Assembly: GCA_013043165.1 (NCBI GenBank)
Contig: JABDOQ010000105.1
Span: 1 to 33,549 of the forward strand
Direction of reading: 5' to 3'
Length of the DNA: 33,549 nucleotides
Origin: Woeseiaceae bacterium
GTDB taxonomy: Bacteria; Pseudomonadota; Gammaproteobacteria; Steroidobacterales; Woeseiaceae
Position numbers and translations under genes: made by a program. Positions 17,004 through 25,858 of this stretch are shown in pieces (position 1 is the stretch's first letter; each line of letters starts with the position of its first letter). The notes beneath the pieces are model-generated. The model saw nothing but the letters and a program-made list of their open reading frames with translations, had not been told where the DNA came from and did no database searches.

Positions 17004-17708
17004 ATGCTGACTGTGGGTTGCGTCGTCCGAGCCCGACGAGAACTTCATGATCGGCATCGCGAGTGTCAATAGCCCGATCACGATGATCAACAGGCCTGCT
17101 CCCCGTCGCTTGCGGCTCATGAACTGGGACAGTTTCGAAGCACTCAGGCCCGTCATGATCATCGCGGGGCTGGTACCGAGGCCGAACGCCAGCATGACGA
17201 GGCCGCCGTTTACAGCGCTGGCCGTGGTAGCCGCGAGCAGCAGCACACTGTAAACCAGCCCGCAGGGCAGCCAGCCCCACAGCAAACCGAGGCCGAGCGC
17301 TCTCGGCAGGTTTGTGACGGGCAGCAGGCCTTTGGCGGCCGGCGCGATACGCTGCCAGATTTTCGCTCCGGCTTTCTCGACCGGCGCGAGAAAGCGCCAG
17401 TTGAACGCGACCTGCAGACCGACGATGACTATGAGCAGCCCGCTGGCGAAGCGGACGGGCGCCGCGATGTCCGGGATCGCATCGACGACAGTCTGACCCA
17501 GGGATGCGACGGCCATGCCGAGGAATGCGTAGCTGAGGACGCGTCCCGTGTTGTAGGCGATTGCCATGGGAATCTGCGATTGCAGTGATGCCACGCTTGC
17601 GTTGACCGCAAACAGACCGGAAAGTCCCGCGCACATGCCGAAACAGTGCGCGCTGCCGAGCAGGCCCGTGACCAACGCCGCTGCGACCAGGGGCATGGCT
17701 TCGTTCAT
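16995..17708 (-). CDS. DsbD_2 / TauE-like membrane protein of the cbb3 cluster
   Basis: 237 residues with about six membrane helices. The first helix carries G-S-A-H-C-F-G-M-C-A-G, an HCxxMC pattern suggestive of metal (copper) handling. Another helix has 'G-L-L-W-G-W-L-P-C-G-L-V-Y'. Members of this family are commonly found directly after ccoS in cbb3 oxidase gene sets, as here. The ATG at 17708 overlaps the ccoS stop (TGATG). A role in copper delivery or maturation of the oxidase is inferred from neighbours and the Cys/Met motif. The acidic/His-rich tail (D-D-A-T-H-S-Q-H-S-M) could also bind metal. Confidence 0.85.
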   Translation of the reverse strand: MNEAMPLVAAALVTGLLGSAHCFGMCAGLSGLFAVNASVASLQSQIPMAIAYNTGRVLSYAFLGMAVASLGQTVVDAIPDIAAPVRFASGLLIVIVGLQVAFNWRFLAPVEKAGAKIWQRIAPAAKGLLPVTNLPRALGLGLLWGWLPCGLVYSVLLLAATTASAVNGGLVMLAFGLGTSPAMIMTGLSASKLSQFMSRKRRGAGLLIIVIGLLTLAMPIMKFSSGSDDATHSQHSM

Positions 17709-17872
17709 CAAGCGTCGCCGTCGTCGGGTTTTTTATCGTCGTCCATGACGATGCGTACCGCCGGAGTATCCAGGTCGTCAAACTGGCCGCTGCCGACGGC
17801 CCAGAAAAACGCCCAAACGGCGCCACCCAGCAGCAGCAGTGCGAGTGGTATCAGGACGTAGAGGATGGACAT
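17708..17872 (-). CDS. ccoS: Cytochrome cbb3 oxidase maturation protein CcoS
   Basis: A 54-residue protein read directly from the minus strand: an N-terminal membrane helix (M-S-I-L-Y-V-L-I-P-L-A-L-L-L-L-G) followed by 'W-A-F-F-W-A-V-x-S-G-Q-F-D-D-L-D-T-P', the diagnostic CcoS motif, and an acidic tail. CcoS is required for assembly of active cbb3 oxidase and probably works with the copper ATPase CcoI on cofactor insertion. It starts 8 bp after the ccoI stop and its stop overlaps the next gene's start. Confidence 0.95.
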   Translation of the reverse strand: MSILYVLIPLALLLLGGAVWAFFWAVGSGQFDDLDTPAVRIVMDDDKKPDDGDA

Positions 17873-17880
17873 TGGACTCT

Positions 17881-20301
17881 CTAATTGAAGCGACTGAGAC
17901 GCAGTGCATTAAGAACGACGATAAGCGAGCTGGCGCTCATACCAATCGCGGCAAGCCAGGGCGGTACGAGCCCGGCCGCGGCCAGCGGCAGCGCCAACGC
18001 ATTGTATACGATCGCCCAGGCAAGGTTCTGGCGAACGATACGCATGGTTTTGCTCGACATTCGGATGGCAGTCGTTACCGGCTGCAGAGAGTCTCCCAGC
18101 ATGATGACGTCGGCACTGGTCTGTGCGAGCAGTGCTCCGTGCGCCGGCGCGATGGAAGTGTCGGCGCCCGCGAGAACGGGCGCGTCGTTGATGCCGTCAC
18201 CTACCATCAGGACACGTTCGCCATTGCGTTGCGCCGCTTCGATGATTTCCAGTTTTCGTTTCGGCGTGCACTCGGAATAGAAATCCGTGATGCCAAGGCG
18301 CGTCGCGAGATCCTTGACGGCATTGCGGTTGTCGCCGCTGACGAGCGCCGTTCTGAGTCCCAGGCGCTCGATGGCCGCAAGTGTTGCAGCGACGTCCGGC
18401 CTGAGCTCGTCCTCAACGTCGAACCAGGCAACGAGATCACCGTCGACAGCGAGGAACACGTTGCTTGCCGAGGGTCCGGTCGACTTGCTGCCATTGGCAG
18501 CGCCGCCGCCCACGAATCGTGCGCTGCCGATGCGCCAATGACGCCCATCGATCGTCCCGCTGACGCCCCGGCCAATCTCTACGTGTTGCCGGGACACCTT
18601 TGGCAGAGTAGCGCCCATTGAAAAAGCCCTCGCGAGCGGATGTGCAGACGCCGTCTCGAGCGCCGCGGCGATGAGGCGACAGTCGCGCTCGGTCATGGAC
18701 GGGTCGAGCACCATCACTGACTTGATTTCCGGCATGCCGCGCGTCAGCGTGCCGGTCTTGTCGAAAATGACGGTCGTGGCGCGAGACAGCGCTTCGATGG
18801 CATTGCCATTGGTTACCAGCAGCCGCAGCTGCGACAGGCGACTACCCGCTGCTGCAAAAGCAGCCGGCGTCGCCAGCGCCAGGGCACAGGGACACGTGAC
18901 GACGAGCACCGACAAAGTGATAACGAACGCACGCTCCGGTGCCACAAAATACCAGCAGGCGGCAACAATGGTCGCGACGCCGAGCAAAGCAACGACGATG
19001 TAGCTGGCAACGCGATCGGCAATCGTAACGAACGCTGGTCGCGTATAGCGCGCGCGTTCGCTGAGTCGGCTGATCGTTCCGAGCGTCGTGTCGCCGCCCG
19101 TTCTGGTTATGCGCATCTCGATCAGTCCGTCGAGATTGACGCTGCCCGCGGCAATCAGATCGCCCGTGGATTTGAGCTGTGGCCTGGCTTCACCTGTCAG
19201 CAGGGCCTCATCGACGCTCGTGCTCCCGCTCTGGATGATTCCGTCCGCCGGTATGGCGTCGCCGGCGCGTATCAGCACGCAGTCGCCGGCGACTAGCTGG
19301 CTGACGGGCACAACGGAATTGCTGTCGCCCTCGATGCGCGTAGCCGTATTCGGTAGCTTTGCAGATAACGCCGTACTGCGGTCGATGGAACGATGACGCG
19401 CCCGCATTTCGAGGAATCGGCCGAGCGTCAGGAAAAAAACGAACATTGTTACCGAATCGAACCAGACGGCCTCACCGTTCGTAAACGTGGCGAAGACCGA
19501 TGCAGCATAAGCGCTGCCAACGGCTATCGATACGGGCAGATCCATTCCAGGTTTTTTCGCAATGAGTCCGCGCCAGGCAGCGGCGAAGAAAGGGCGGGCG
19601 GAATAGAACACGACAGGCGTCGTGACCACGAAGCTGACGAGGCGCAGGAAGTGCTGCATTTCACGATCGATACCCTGAAATTCGCCGGCATATAGCCCCA
19701 CCGCGAACATCATGACCTGCATCATGCCGAGCGAAGCAACCAGCAGGCGCTTCAGCGCGATGCGCTGTTCTATGAGTTCGGGACGGGTCGCGTTGTCGGG
19801 CGCCAGCGGCTGCGGCTGGTAGCCGAGCCGGGCCAGCGTCGCCAGTATGTCCGAGTAACGCGCGTCGGCCAGGCGCCAGCGCACTCGCACGCGATGCGTA
19901 ACCGGGCTGACGTCAACCGACTCTATACCGGGCAGTTTCCCGAGCGTCGTCTCGATCAGCCAGCTGCAGGCGGCACAGTACATGCCGCCAACATAAATCG
20001 TGGTTTCGGCATGATCAGGGCTTTGATCGGCGAACGCGGCCAGCATGTCTTCGCTGTCAAATACCTGCCACTCGGTCGTCTCTGCGGGGGGCCGACCGAC
20101 GCCCGGGTCGGGAATATCTCGCAGCGTATAGTAGCGGCCCATGCCCGAGTCGCGAATGAGTTCAGCAACGGCCTTGCAGCCGGGGCAACAAACCGGGCGC
20201 AGTTCGCCCTCCATATCGACGTTCAGATTGCAGTCGGCGGGAACGGGCAGCGCGCAGTGAAAGCAGGTGCCGGTGTCCTGTCCTCTACCGCCCGTCGACA
20301 T
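17881..20301 (-). CDS. ccoI: Copper-translocating P1B-type ATPase for cbb3 assembly
   Basis: 806 residues. The N-terminal cysteine-rich segment (C-F-H-C and C-C-P-G-C) is typical of CcoI/FixI. A heavy-metal-associated domain follows (G-M-Y-C-A-A-C, about 104-110), then membrane helices with the C-P-C transport motif near 470, the phosphorylation motif D-K-T-G-T-L-T near 514 and the hinge G-D-G-I-N-D-A-P near 702. CcoI supplies copper to the CuB site of CcoN and is distinct from copper-detoxifying CopA. It overlaps the end of ccoH by 17 bases. Confidence 0.96.
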   Translation of the reverse strand: MSTGGRGQDTGTCFHCALPVPADCNLNVDMEGELRPVCCPGCKAVAELIRDSGMGRYYTLRDIPDPGVGRPPAETTEWQVFDSEDMLAAFADQSPDHAETTIYVGGMYCAACSWLIETTLGKLPGIESVDVSPVTHRVRVRWRLADARYSDILATLARLGYQPQPLAPDNATRPELIEQRIALKRLLVASLGMMQVMMFAVGLYAGEFQGIDREMQHFLRLVSFVVTTPVVFYSARPFFAAAWRGLIAKKPGMDLPVSIAVGSAYAASVFATFTNGEAVWFDSVTMFVFFLTLGRFLEMRARHRSIDRSTALSAKLPNTATRIEGDSNSVVPVSQLVAGDCVLIRAGDAIPADGIIQSGSTSVDEALLTGEARPQLKSTGDLIAAGSVNLDGLIEMRITRTGGDTTLGTISRLSERARYTRPAFVTIADRVASYIVVALLGVATIVAACWYFVAPERAFVITLSVLVVTCPCALALATPAAFAAAGSRLSQLRLLVTNGNAIEALSRATTVIFDKTGTLTRGMPEIKSVMVLDPSMTERDCRLIAAALETASAHPLARAFSMGATLPKVSRQHVEIGRGVSGTIDGRHWRIGSARFVGGGAANGSKSTGPSASNVFLAVDGDLVAWFDVEDELRPDVAATLAAIERLGLRTALVSGDNRNAVKDLATRLGITDFYSECTPKRKLEIIEAAQRNGERVLMVGDGINDAPVLAGADTSIAPAHGALLAQTSADVIMLGDSLQPVTTAIRMSSKTMRIVRQNLAWAIVYNALALPLAAAGLVPPWLAAIGMSASSLIVVLNALRLSRFN

Positions 20302-20818
20302 GGCGTGATTCGGCGGGCCGCAGCGTCATGCGGGATTCGCCCTGCCAAACACCTGAAAGACGCCAGTCGTCGCCCGATTTCAATGTCACGTACCACCGTC
20401 CGCCAGGGACGTCGACAAAATGACCGGACCAGACCGGATTGCCGGCCGCATCCGGCAGCGCGCGGTGCAGCGTAATGAGTTGATCGCGATCAACAAACGC
20501 CGGGTGTGAAAGTTCGAGTTCGAGGGCCGCAGGGACAGACTCGAACTCGCCGGAACGCATCGCCGCTTGCACAGCACCGGTATCGAGATTTACCTCGATC
20601 AATGCCGCGAGATTCAGTTCCTCGGCGAGTTGCTCCGCATTCACGCGACGTTCTGCGACGATCTGCATGCCGTCGTCAGAGGCAATAACGAGCGAGTCGG
20701 TCGTCTGCATGGATATCCACACGGTCGTCAGGCCCGCAACGACCGCGCAAGCCGGCAGGGCAATGATGAACCAGGGCCAGAATTGCCGGTACCATGGTTG
20801 GGTATCTTCGCGGATCAT
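20285..20818 (-). CDS. ccoH: FixH/CcoH family cbb3 assembly protein
   Basis: 177 residues: a single N-terminal membrane helix (about residues 12-36, after 'P-W-Y-R-Q-F-W-P-W-F') and a soluble domain facing the periplasm that ends with 'G-R-W-Y-V-T-L-...-W-R-L-S-G'. CcoH interacts with CcoP and stabilises the cbb3 subunits during assembly. It lies 8 bp after ccoG and overlaps ccoI. Confidence 0.93.
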   Translation of the reverse strand: MIREDTQPWYRQFWPWFIIALPACAVVAGLTTVWISMQTTDSLVIASDDGMQIVAERRVNAEQLAEELNLAALIEVNLDTGAVQAAMRSGEFESVPAALELELSHPAFVDRDQLITLHRALPDAAGNPVWSGHFVDVPGGRWYVTLKSGDDWRLSGVWQGESRMTLRPAESRHVDGR

Positions 20819-20826
20819 CGTCGTAT

Positions 20827-22200
20827 TCAGGGGGAGGGACCAATGAAGCGGCTATCTTCGCGCATTACCAGCGACGCGTCATCCACTGCCTGTATTTTGA
20901 ACGCGATCTCGCTGACGCCATAGGCATTGTCGCGGTGTGCCCTGACACGTACCGGTAATGACAGAACGCCACCGCCATCGACCAGTAGTTTGTCCTGTAC
21001 TCCATCGAGCATGATGCCCTCAATGCCGCTGACGCCGAGCTCGAAGCGGCGCGCGGCGTTATCCTGGTTGATGATCTTGAGCGTGTAGATGTTCTCGATG
21101 AGGTCATCCGGCAATTCACGGTACAACGTGTTTCTGTCCCTGATGACGTCGAGTATGACCGGGGTGCGCATTGCCATCGAGGCGACCAGTATGCCGCAGA
21201 GGATCACGAGCAGCGTCCCGTAAACAAACATCCGCGGCCGCAGCACCCGGGTCTTGTCGTTGTGCAGGTTGTGTTCCGTTGTGTAGCGCACCAGGCCGCG
21301 TGGATAATTCATCTTGTCCATGATGGAATCGCAGGCGTCGATACATGCGGCGCAGGCAATGCATTCGTACTGCAGTCCTTCGCGGATGTCGATGCCGGTC
21401 GGGCATACCTGCACGCAGAGCTGGCAGTCAATGCAGTCGCCGAGCCCGGCGTCCTTCGGATTAACGGAACGGCTGCGGCTGCCGCGCGGCTCGCCGCGCT
21501 TCTCGTCGTAGGAGATGATCAATGTGTCTTTGTCGAACATTGCGCTCTGGAAACGCGCATAGGGACACATGTATTTGCAAACCTGTTCGCGCATATAGCC
21601 CGCGTTGCCATAAGTGGCGAAGCCATAGAACAGGCCCCAGAACAAGGTCCAGCCGCCGACGTTGAGCGCCAGGATATCAGCGCCGAGTTCCCGGATCGGC
21701 GTGAAATAGGCGACGAACGTAAAGCCGGTCCACATCGAGAACGTAATCCAGAGAAACTGCTTGGATGCTTTCTTGCGGAACTTGGTCAATGACCAGGGAG
21801 CCTTGTCCAGCTTCATGCGCTGCGAACGCGTGCCTTCGGTGAATTGCTCCATCCAGATGAAAGCTTCTGTCCAGACGGTCTGGGGGCAGGCAAAACCGCA
21901 CCAAAGACGGCCGGCCAGCGCCGTGAAAAAGAACAGCGACAGTGCCGCGATGATCAGTAGCAGCGCCAGGTAGGGGAAGTCCTGCGGCCAGAGTGTCAGC
22001 CCGAGCAGGTAGAACTTGCGCTCGGGCAAATCAAACAGCACGGCCTGGCGGCCGTCCCAGAGCAACCACGGTACGGCGTAAAACAAGCCGAGTAACGTAA
22101 TGGTTGCAAGCTTGCTGAGCTTGTCGAAGCGCCCACCGATTTCGCGCGGGTAGATTTTTTCCGCGCTCTCATACATAGAAGCGCTTTGTTGTTTGCTCAT
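20827..22200 (-). CDS. ccoG: Cytochrome oxidase accessory Fe-S protein CcoG (RdxA/FixG)
   Basis: 457 residues. Membrane helices (about 35-55 and 70-95), an iron-sulfur region with C-G-F-A-C-P near the second helix, C-K-Y-M-C-P, and two classical 4Fe-4S ferredoxin motifs (C-I-D-C-Q-L-C-V-Q-V-C-P and C-I-A-C-A-A-C-I-D-A-C), then a C-terminal Ig-like periplasmic domain. CcoG is thought to reduce Cu(II) during copper delivery for cbb3 assembly. The start at 22200 (MSKQQSASMYESAEKIYPRE) overlaps the preceding stop by 4 bases; the longer upstream frame is not expected to be translated. Confidence 0.95.
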   Translation of the reverse strand: MSKQQSASMYESAEKIYPREIGGRFDKLSKLATITLLGLFYAVPWLLWDGRQAVLFDLPERKFYLLGLTLWPQDFPYLALLLIIAALSLFFFTALAGRLWCGFACPQTVWTEAFIWMEQFTEGTRSQRMKLDKAPWSLTKFRKKASKQFLWITFSMWTGFTFVAYFTPIRELGADILALNVGGWTLFWGLFYGFATYGNAGYMREQVCKYMCPYARFQSAMFDKDTLIISYDEKRGEPRGSRSRSVNPKDAGLGDCIDCQLCVQVCPTGIDIREGLQYECIACAACIDACDSIMDKMNYPRGLVRYTTEHNLHNDKTRVLRPRMFVYGTLLVILCGILVASMAMRTPVILDVIRDRNTLYRELPDDLIENIYTLKIINQDNAARRFELGVSGIEGIMLDGVQDKLLVDGGGVLSLPVRVRAHRDNAYGVSEIAFKIQAVDDASLVMREDSRFIGPSP

Positions 22201-22490
22201 TGCCGTCGGTGTTTGGCGTCGCGTTTGGGGGCCGTGCGCACGAGGAAAGCGGTGACGCCAGAGCAAAAAGCACACAGCACCCAGAAAAAGAAAAAACCAA
22301 TCGCGTAGCCGGCGTCGCGACTGATGTCGCGTTCTCCCTCGAAGTATCCGCTGAGCTCGACAGGATCGAAAACAGCGAAGAACACCATGGTAGCGATAGC
22401 GGCGCTCAGAAAAGATATCCAGACGACCGAGAAGACCGCCTGCTTGTCACGGCTCCATTGTTTCGTGCCACGGTACTCTTCGTCGATCAT
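22197..22490 (-). CDS. Small two-helix membrane protein between ccoP and ccoG
   Basis: 97 residues starting at M-I-D-E-E-Y-R-G-T-K-Q-W, 13 bp after the ccoP stop. It has two hydrophobic segments (about residues 18-41 and 61-84), an acidic linker (E-G-E-R-D-I-S-R-D) and a basic His/Arg tail. I do not recognise a named family. Its position inside the operon and its coupling to ccoG (ATGA overlap) argue for a role in cbb3 oxidase assembly or as an accessory subunit. The upstream in-frame ATG at 22571 would overlap ccoP and is unlikely. Confidence 0.8.
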   Translation of the reverse strand: MIDEEYRGTKQWSRDKQAVFSVVWISFLSAAIATMVFFAVFDPVELSGYFEGERDISRDAGYAIGFFFFWVLCAFCSGVTAFLVRTAPKRDAKHRRQ

Positions 22491-22503
22491 TCGTGACAGA
22501 ACT

Positions 22504-23394
22504 CTATTTCGACAAGCTGTAGATGTACGCCGCCAGTATCTTGGTGCGATTGTCGCCAAGAAGTTCACCATGCGCCGGCATCATGCCGTTGCGGCCCTGG
22601 ACGATGGTCGTCCGTATTGCATCATCCGACGAACCGTAAAGCCAGATGTCATCGGTCAGATTGGGCGCGCCGAAAACCTGGTTGCCCGTACCGTCAGCGT
22701 TGTGACAGGCACTGCACACGGCAAGGAACATCGATTGCGCGCTCATGGCGTCACTATCGGGCTCCGCGATACCGCTCAGGCTCTGGACGTATTTGACCAT
22801 GTTGTCGATGCCTTTATCGCCACCCAGGGCGGGCGCCAGCACCGGCATCACGCCGCCGCGGCCGTTCTTCAGCGTCGCGGTCAGCGCGGCTTCACTGTTG
22901 CCCCACAGCCAATCGTCGTCGGTCAGATTCGGGTATCCGGTCGCGCCGCGAGCGTCCGAGCCATGGCAGGTCGTGCAGTAGCTCGCATACAGGCTTTTGC
23001 CGAGCTTGTTTGCGTCAGCGTTCTTCGACAACTCTTCGAAATCCATGGCCGCGAACTTCTCGTAAATCGGCTCGTAGCGGGCCGCCGCGTCCTGCATCTC
23101 CGACTCATACTGCCCCTGCTGTGACCAGCCCAGGGCGCCACCCCAACTACCGAGACCGGGGTAGGCGATCATGTACCCAACGGCCCACGCGATGGTCAGG
23201 AAGTAGAGGTATAGCCACCATTTTGGAGCCGGGTTGTTCCACTCCTGGAGGTCGCCGTCCCACTTGTGGCCGACCACGTCGTCGTCCGCAACGTTTTGCG
23301 GACCTTGCTTTGCGGACCAGCTGACCAGCCAGGCGCACCAGATGACGAAGAGTATCGTGCCAGCAGCAATGAACCAGTGCCAGAATGCAGGCAT
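22504..23394 (-). CDS. ccoP: cbb3 oxidase subunit III, diheme cytochrome c CcoP
   Basis: 296 residues. Two N-terminal hydrophobic segments (about 5-27 and 58-78) anchor the protein; a 'K-W-D-G-D-L-Q-E-W-N-N-P-A-P-x-W-W' segment is the CcoP hallmark. Two c-type heme sites follow: C140-T-T-C-H144 and C227-S-A-C-H231. CcoP passes electrons from soluble cytochromes toward CcoO and CcoN. The start ATG overlaps the ccoQ stop (TGATG). Confidence 0.97.
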   Translation of the reverse strand: MPAFWHWFIAAGTILFVIWCAWLVSWSAKQGPQNVADDDVVGHKWDGDLQEWNNPAPKWWLYLYFLTIAWAVGYMIAYPGLGSWGGALGWSQQGQYESEMQDAAARYEPIYEKFAAMDFEELSKNADANKLGKSLYASYCTTCHGSDARGATGYPNLTDDDWLWGNSEAALTATLKNGRGGVMPVLAPALGGDKGIDNMVKYVQSLSGIAEPDSDAMSAQSMFLAVCSACHNADGTGNQVFGAPNLTDDIWLYGSSDDAIRTTIVQGRNGMMPAHGELLGDNRTKILAAYIYSLSK

Positions 23395-23564
23395 CAGTTG
23401 TTCTCCCGCTCGTTAGTTGTCAATACTTTGTCCTCTTCCAGCGGCAACGCCGCGGTAGCCTCAAAGTCTTTCTTGCGCCGGCTGCTCCAGGCCCATATGC
23501 AAATGCCAATGAAAGCAAAAAAAATGACGGCCGTAAGGATCCCGCGCAGGTCATTCATGTCCAT
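23394..23564 (-). CDS. ccoQ: cbb3 oxidase subunit IV CcoQ
   Basis: A 56-residue protein read directly from the sequence: M-D-M-N-D-L-R-G-I-L-T-A, one membrane helix to about residue 27 ending in W-A-W-S-S-R-R-K-K-D-F, then an acidic tail. The 'W..S...R/K-K-x-F-E-x-A-A-x-L-P' pattern is that of CcoQ, the small subunit that stabilises CcoP in the complex. It lies 6 bp after ccoO and overlaps ccoP by one base. Confidence 0.94.
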   Translation of the reverse strand: MDMNDLRGILTAVIFFAFIGICIWAWSSRRKKDFEATAALPLEEDKVLTTNERENN

Positions 23565-23570
23565 CGGCGT

Positions 23571-24179
23571 CTACCGGCGATCCCGGCGGTTGGTGCCGAG
23601 CTCCTGCAAATACGCAACCAGCGCGTCCATCTCGGAACGTCCGTCTACAGCCGCGGCGGCACCGGCGATCTGTTCGTCGGTATACGGGTCGCCGAGCAAT
23701 CGCAGCGCTTTCAGTTTCGCCGTAATCAGCTCCGGGTCAACGGTATTCTCGAGGAGCCACGGGTAGCCTGGCATGTTGGACTCCGGAACCAGCGCGCGCG
23801 GGTCCGTCAGGTGCAGGCGCTGCCATTCATCGCTGTAGCGACCGCCTACGCGGGCAAGATCGGGACCGGTCCGCTTGGAACCGAACTGGAACGGTCGGTC
23901 ATAGACCGTTTCACCGGCTGTCGTGAACGGACCATAGCGTTCAGTCTCACTGCGAAACGGCCGGATCATCTGCGAGTGGCAGTTGTAGCAGCCTTCCCGG
24001 ACGTACACGTCACGGCCGGCCAGGCGCAAGGCGCTGTAAGGCTCGATGTTCTCGGCAGGTTCGGTTGCGTCGGAACTGAACATCAGCGGGATGATCTCGA
24101 CCAGGCCACCGATACTGATCGCAACGACGATCAGCACCACCATCAGGTTCAGGCTTTTTTCAATCTGCTCGTGGCGCAT
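23571..24179 (-). CDS. ccoO: cbb3 oxidase subunit II, monoheme cytochrome c CcoO
   Basis: 202 residues. An N-terminal membrane helix (about 11-33), then a periplasmic cytochrome c domain with C64-Y-N-C-H68 followed by S-Q-M-I-R-P-F, the CcoO signature, and later '[14 protein letters not shown]' and 'M-P-x-Y-P-W-L'. The start at 24179 (M-R-H-E-Q-I-E-K) lies 13 bp after ccoN; the upstream in-frame ATG at 24215 lies inside ccoN and is unlikely. Confidence 0.97.
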   Translation of the reverse strand: MRHEQIEKSLNLMVVLIVVAISIGGLVEIIPLMFSSDATEPAENIEPYSALRLAGRDVYVREGCYNCHSQMIRPFRSETERYGPFTTAGETVYDRPFQFGSKRTGPDLARVGGRYSDEWQRLHLTDPRALVPESNMPGYPWLLENTVDPELITAKLKALRLLGDPYTDEQIAGAAAAVDGRSEMDALVAYLQELGTNRRDRR

Positions 24180-24192
24180 GATTAGTATCCTG

Positions 24193-25608
24193 TTACGCTG
24201 GTTCCAGTACCGCAACGGGTACCGGTTTCTTGTCGCTTACGGTTTTCCAGACGTTGTAAGCCATGATGATCATGCCTGAGAAGAACACCAGGCCGCCGAG
24301 TAGGCGCATGTAATGATATGGCTCGACGGCTTTGAGAGACTCGACGAACGAATAGGTCAAAGTGCCGTCGTCATTCACGGCGCGCCACATCAGGCCCTCG
24401 GTAACGCCGGCGATCCACATTGATACGGCATACAGCACGACCCCAATCGTAGACGTCCAGAAATGCACGTCGATCAGTCGTGTGCTGTACATGCTCTCGC
24501 GATTGTAAAGGCGCGGCAGCAGCGAGTAGATTGAACCGATAGTCATCATCGCAACCCAGCCCAATGCACCTGAGTGAACGTGGCCAATCGTCCAGTTCGT
24601 GTAATGCGACAGTGCGTTGACCGTTTTGATCGACATCATCGGGCCTTCGAACGTCGACATTCCATAGAACGACAGAGCCACGATCATGAATTTCAGGATG
24701 GGGTCGGAACGCAGCTTATGCCACGCGCCCGAAAGGGTCATGATGCCGTTGATCATGCCGCCCCAGGAAGGCGCCAGCAGAATGATCGAAAACACCATGC
24801 CCAGCGTCTGCGCCCAGTCGGGCAGCGAGGTGTAGTGCAGGTGATGCGGACCGGCCCACATGTAGACAGCGATCAGTGACCAGAAGTGAACAACAGAAAG
24901 GCGGTAGGAATAGACCGGCCGGCCCGCTTGCTTGGGCACAAAGTAGTACATCATGCCGAGGAAGCCGGCCGTCAGGAAAAAGCCGACGGCGTTGTGGCCG
25001 TACCACCATTGCATCATGCCATCCACGACACCCGTGTAGATGCTGTAGGACTTGGTGAGGGATACGGGTATGGCGAGGTTGTTGAAGATATGCAGGACCG
25101 CGACCGTGATGATGAACGCGCCGTAGAACCAGTTGGCGACGTAGATGTGTTTGACGCGCCGTTTATAAATGGTGCCAAAGAATACGATCGCGTAAGCCAC
25201 CCAGACGACTGCGATCAGCAGGTCGATGGGCCATTCGAGTTCGGCGTATTCTTTTGACTGCGTGATGCCGAGCGGCAGCGTAATTGCCGCCAGCACGATG
25301 ATCAGTTGCCAGCCCCAAAACGTGAACGCGGCAAGCTTGTCGAACGCGAGTCGCACGTGGCAGGTGCGCTGCACAACGTAGTACGCCGTCGCAAACAATG
25401 CCGAACCACCAAATGCGAATATCACGGCATTAGTGTGCAGTGGCCGCAGGCGACTGTAGGTCAGGAAGGGCAGATCGAAATTGAGCTGTGGCCAGATCAG
25501 TTGCGCGGCGATGATGACGCCGACAAGCATGCCGACAATGCCCCAGACGACGACCATGATTGAAAACTGACGCACTACCTTGTCGTTATAAGACGCTGCT
25601 GTGTCCAA
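24193..25608 (-). CDS. ccoN: cbb3 oxidase catalytic subunit I CcoN
   Basis: A heme-copper oxidase subunit with 12 membrane helices, about 471 residues from the start chosen here. Metal ligands visible: His in R-P-L-H-T-N-A (low-spin heme b), His in W-Y-G-H-N-A-V (CuB), His-His in A-G-P-H-H-L-H-Y (CuB), and H-V-H-S-G-A (hemes b3 and b). It reduces O2 to water at low oxygen while pumping protons. A TTG at 25608, giving [15 protein letters not shown], is preferred because GGGG lies 8 bases upstream and the family begins just there. A TTG at 25656 would add 16 residues; there is no ATG in this region. First gene of the operon. Confidence 0.95.
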   Translation of the reverse strand: MDTAASYNDKVVRQFSIMVVVWGIVGMLVGVIIAAQLIWPQLNFDLPFLTYSRLRPLHTNAVIFAFGGSALFATAYYVVQRTCHVRLAFDKLAAFTFWGWQLIIVLAAITLPLGITQSKEYAELEWPIDLLIAVVWVAYAIVFFGTIYKRRVKHIYVANWFYGAFIITVAVLHIFNNLAIPVSLTKSYSIYTGVVDGMMQWWYGHNAVGFFLTAGFLGMMYYFVPKQAGRPVYSYRLSVVHFWSLIAVYMWAGPHHLHYTSLPDWAQTLGMVFSIILLAPSWGGMINGIMTLSGAWHKLRSDPILKFMIVALSFYGMSTFEGPMMSIKTVNALSHYTNWTIGHVHSGALGWVAMMTIGSIYSLLPRLYNRESMYSTRLIDVHFWTSTIGVVLYAVSMWIAGVTEGLMWRAVNDDGTLTYSFVESLKAVEPYHYMRLLGGLVFFSGMIIMAYNVWKTVSDKKPVPVAVLEPA

Positions 25609-25680
25609 CTTAAGGACCCCTGTGTGCTGTTGATTTGTGTGGCTGCGACGCGCCAAAGCGGCGATCCTGGCCAGTGTCAG

Positions 25681-25713
25681 GCGCGATTCCTGATAATTTC
25701 GCGCGCCAGTATA
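25681..25713 (-). promoter_or_regulatory. Candidate ccoN promoter and leader inverted repeat
   Basis: On the minus strand TATACT (25713 to 25708) is a good -10 hexamer, about 100 bp before the proposed ccoN start. A TTGATA word lies upstream at 25741-25736, 22 bp away, too far for a normal -35. Just past the expected start of transcription, GCGCGA / TCGCGC arms (25681-25686, 25699-25704) form a 6-bp inverted repeat. No complete FNR/ANR box is visible. Confidence 0.35.
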
Positions 25714-25756
25714 GCCTCGTACCGGTGCAGCAGGCTATCAACACACCGCAGTCGTT

Positions 25757-25829
25757 CGTATAGGGGACGATACGTATGGCGCTTGTCGCGCAACAAATGT
25801 CCAGTTTGACGGCCCTGACGTCCTATAAT
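25757..25829 (+). promoter_or_regulatory. Candidate promoter of the hybrid kinase gene
   Basis: A consensus TATAAT at 25824-25829 lies 29 bp before ATG 25859. TTGACG at 25806-25811 is only 12 bp upstream of it, so spacing is poor and an activator may be needed. Further upstream CGTAT and ATACG (25757-25761, 25770-25774) form an inverted repeat overlapping the 8-bp palindrome ATACGTAT (25770-25777), a possible operator in the shared ccoN/kinase control region. Confidence 0.35.
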
Positions 25830-25858
25830 CGGAAGCCGACACTTTGCCGAAGAAAACC

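Noticed and set aside
25609..25858. FNR/ANR box in front of ccoN
   Set aside because: Only TTGAT half-sites are seen (TTGATT near 25630 and TTGATA on the minus strand at 25741-25736); the other half does not match in either case.
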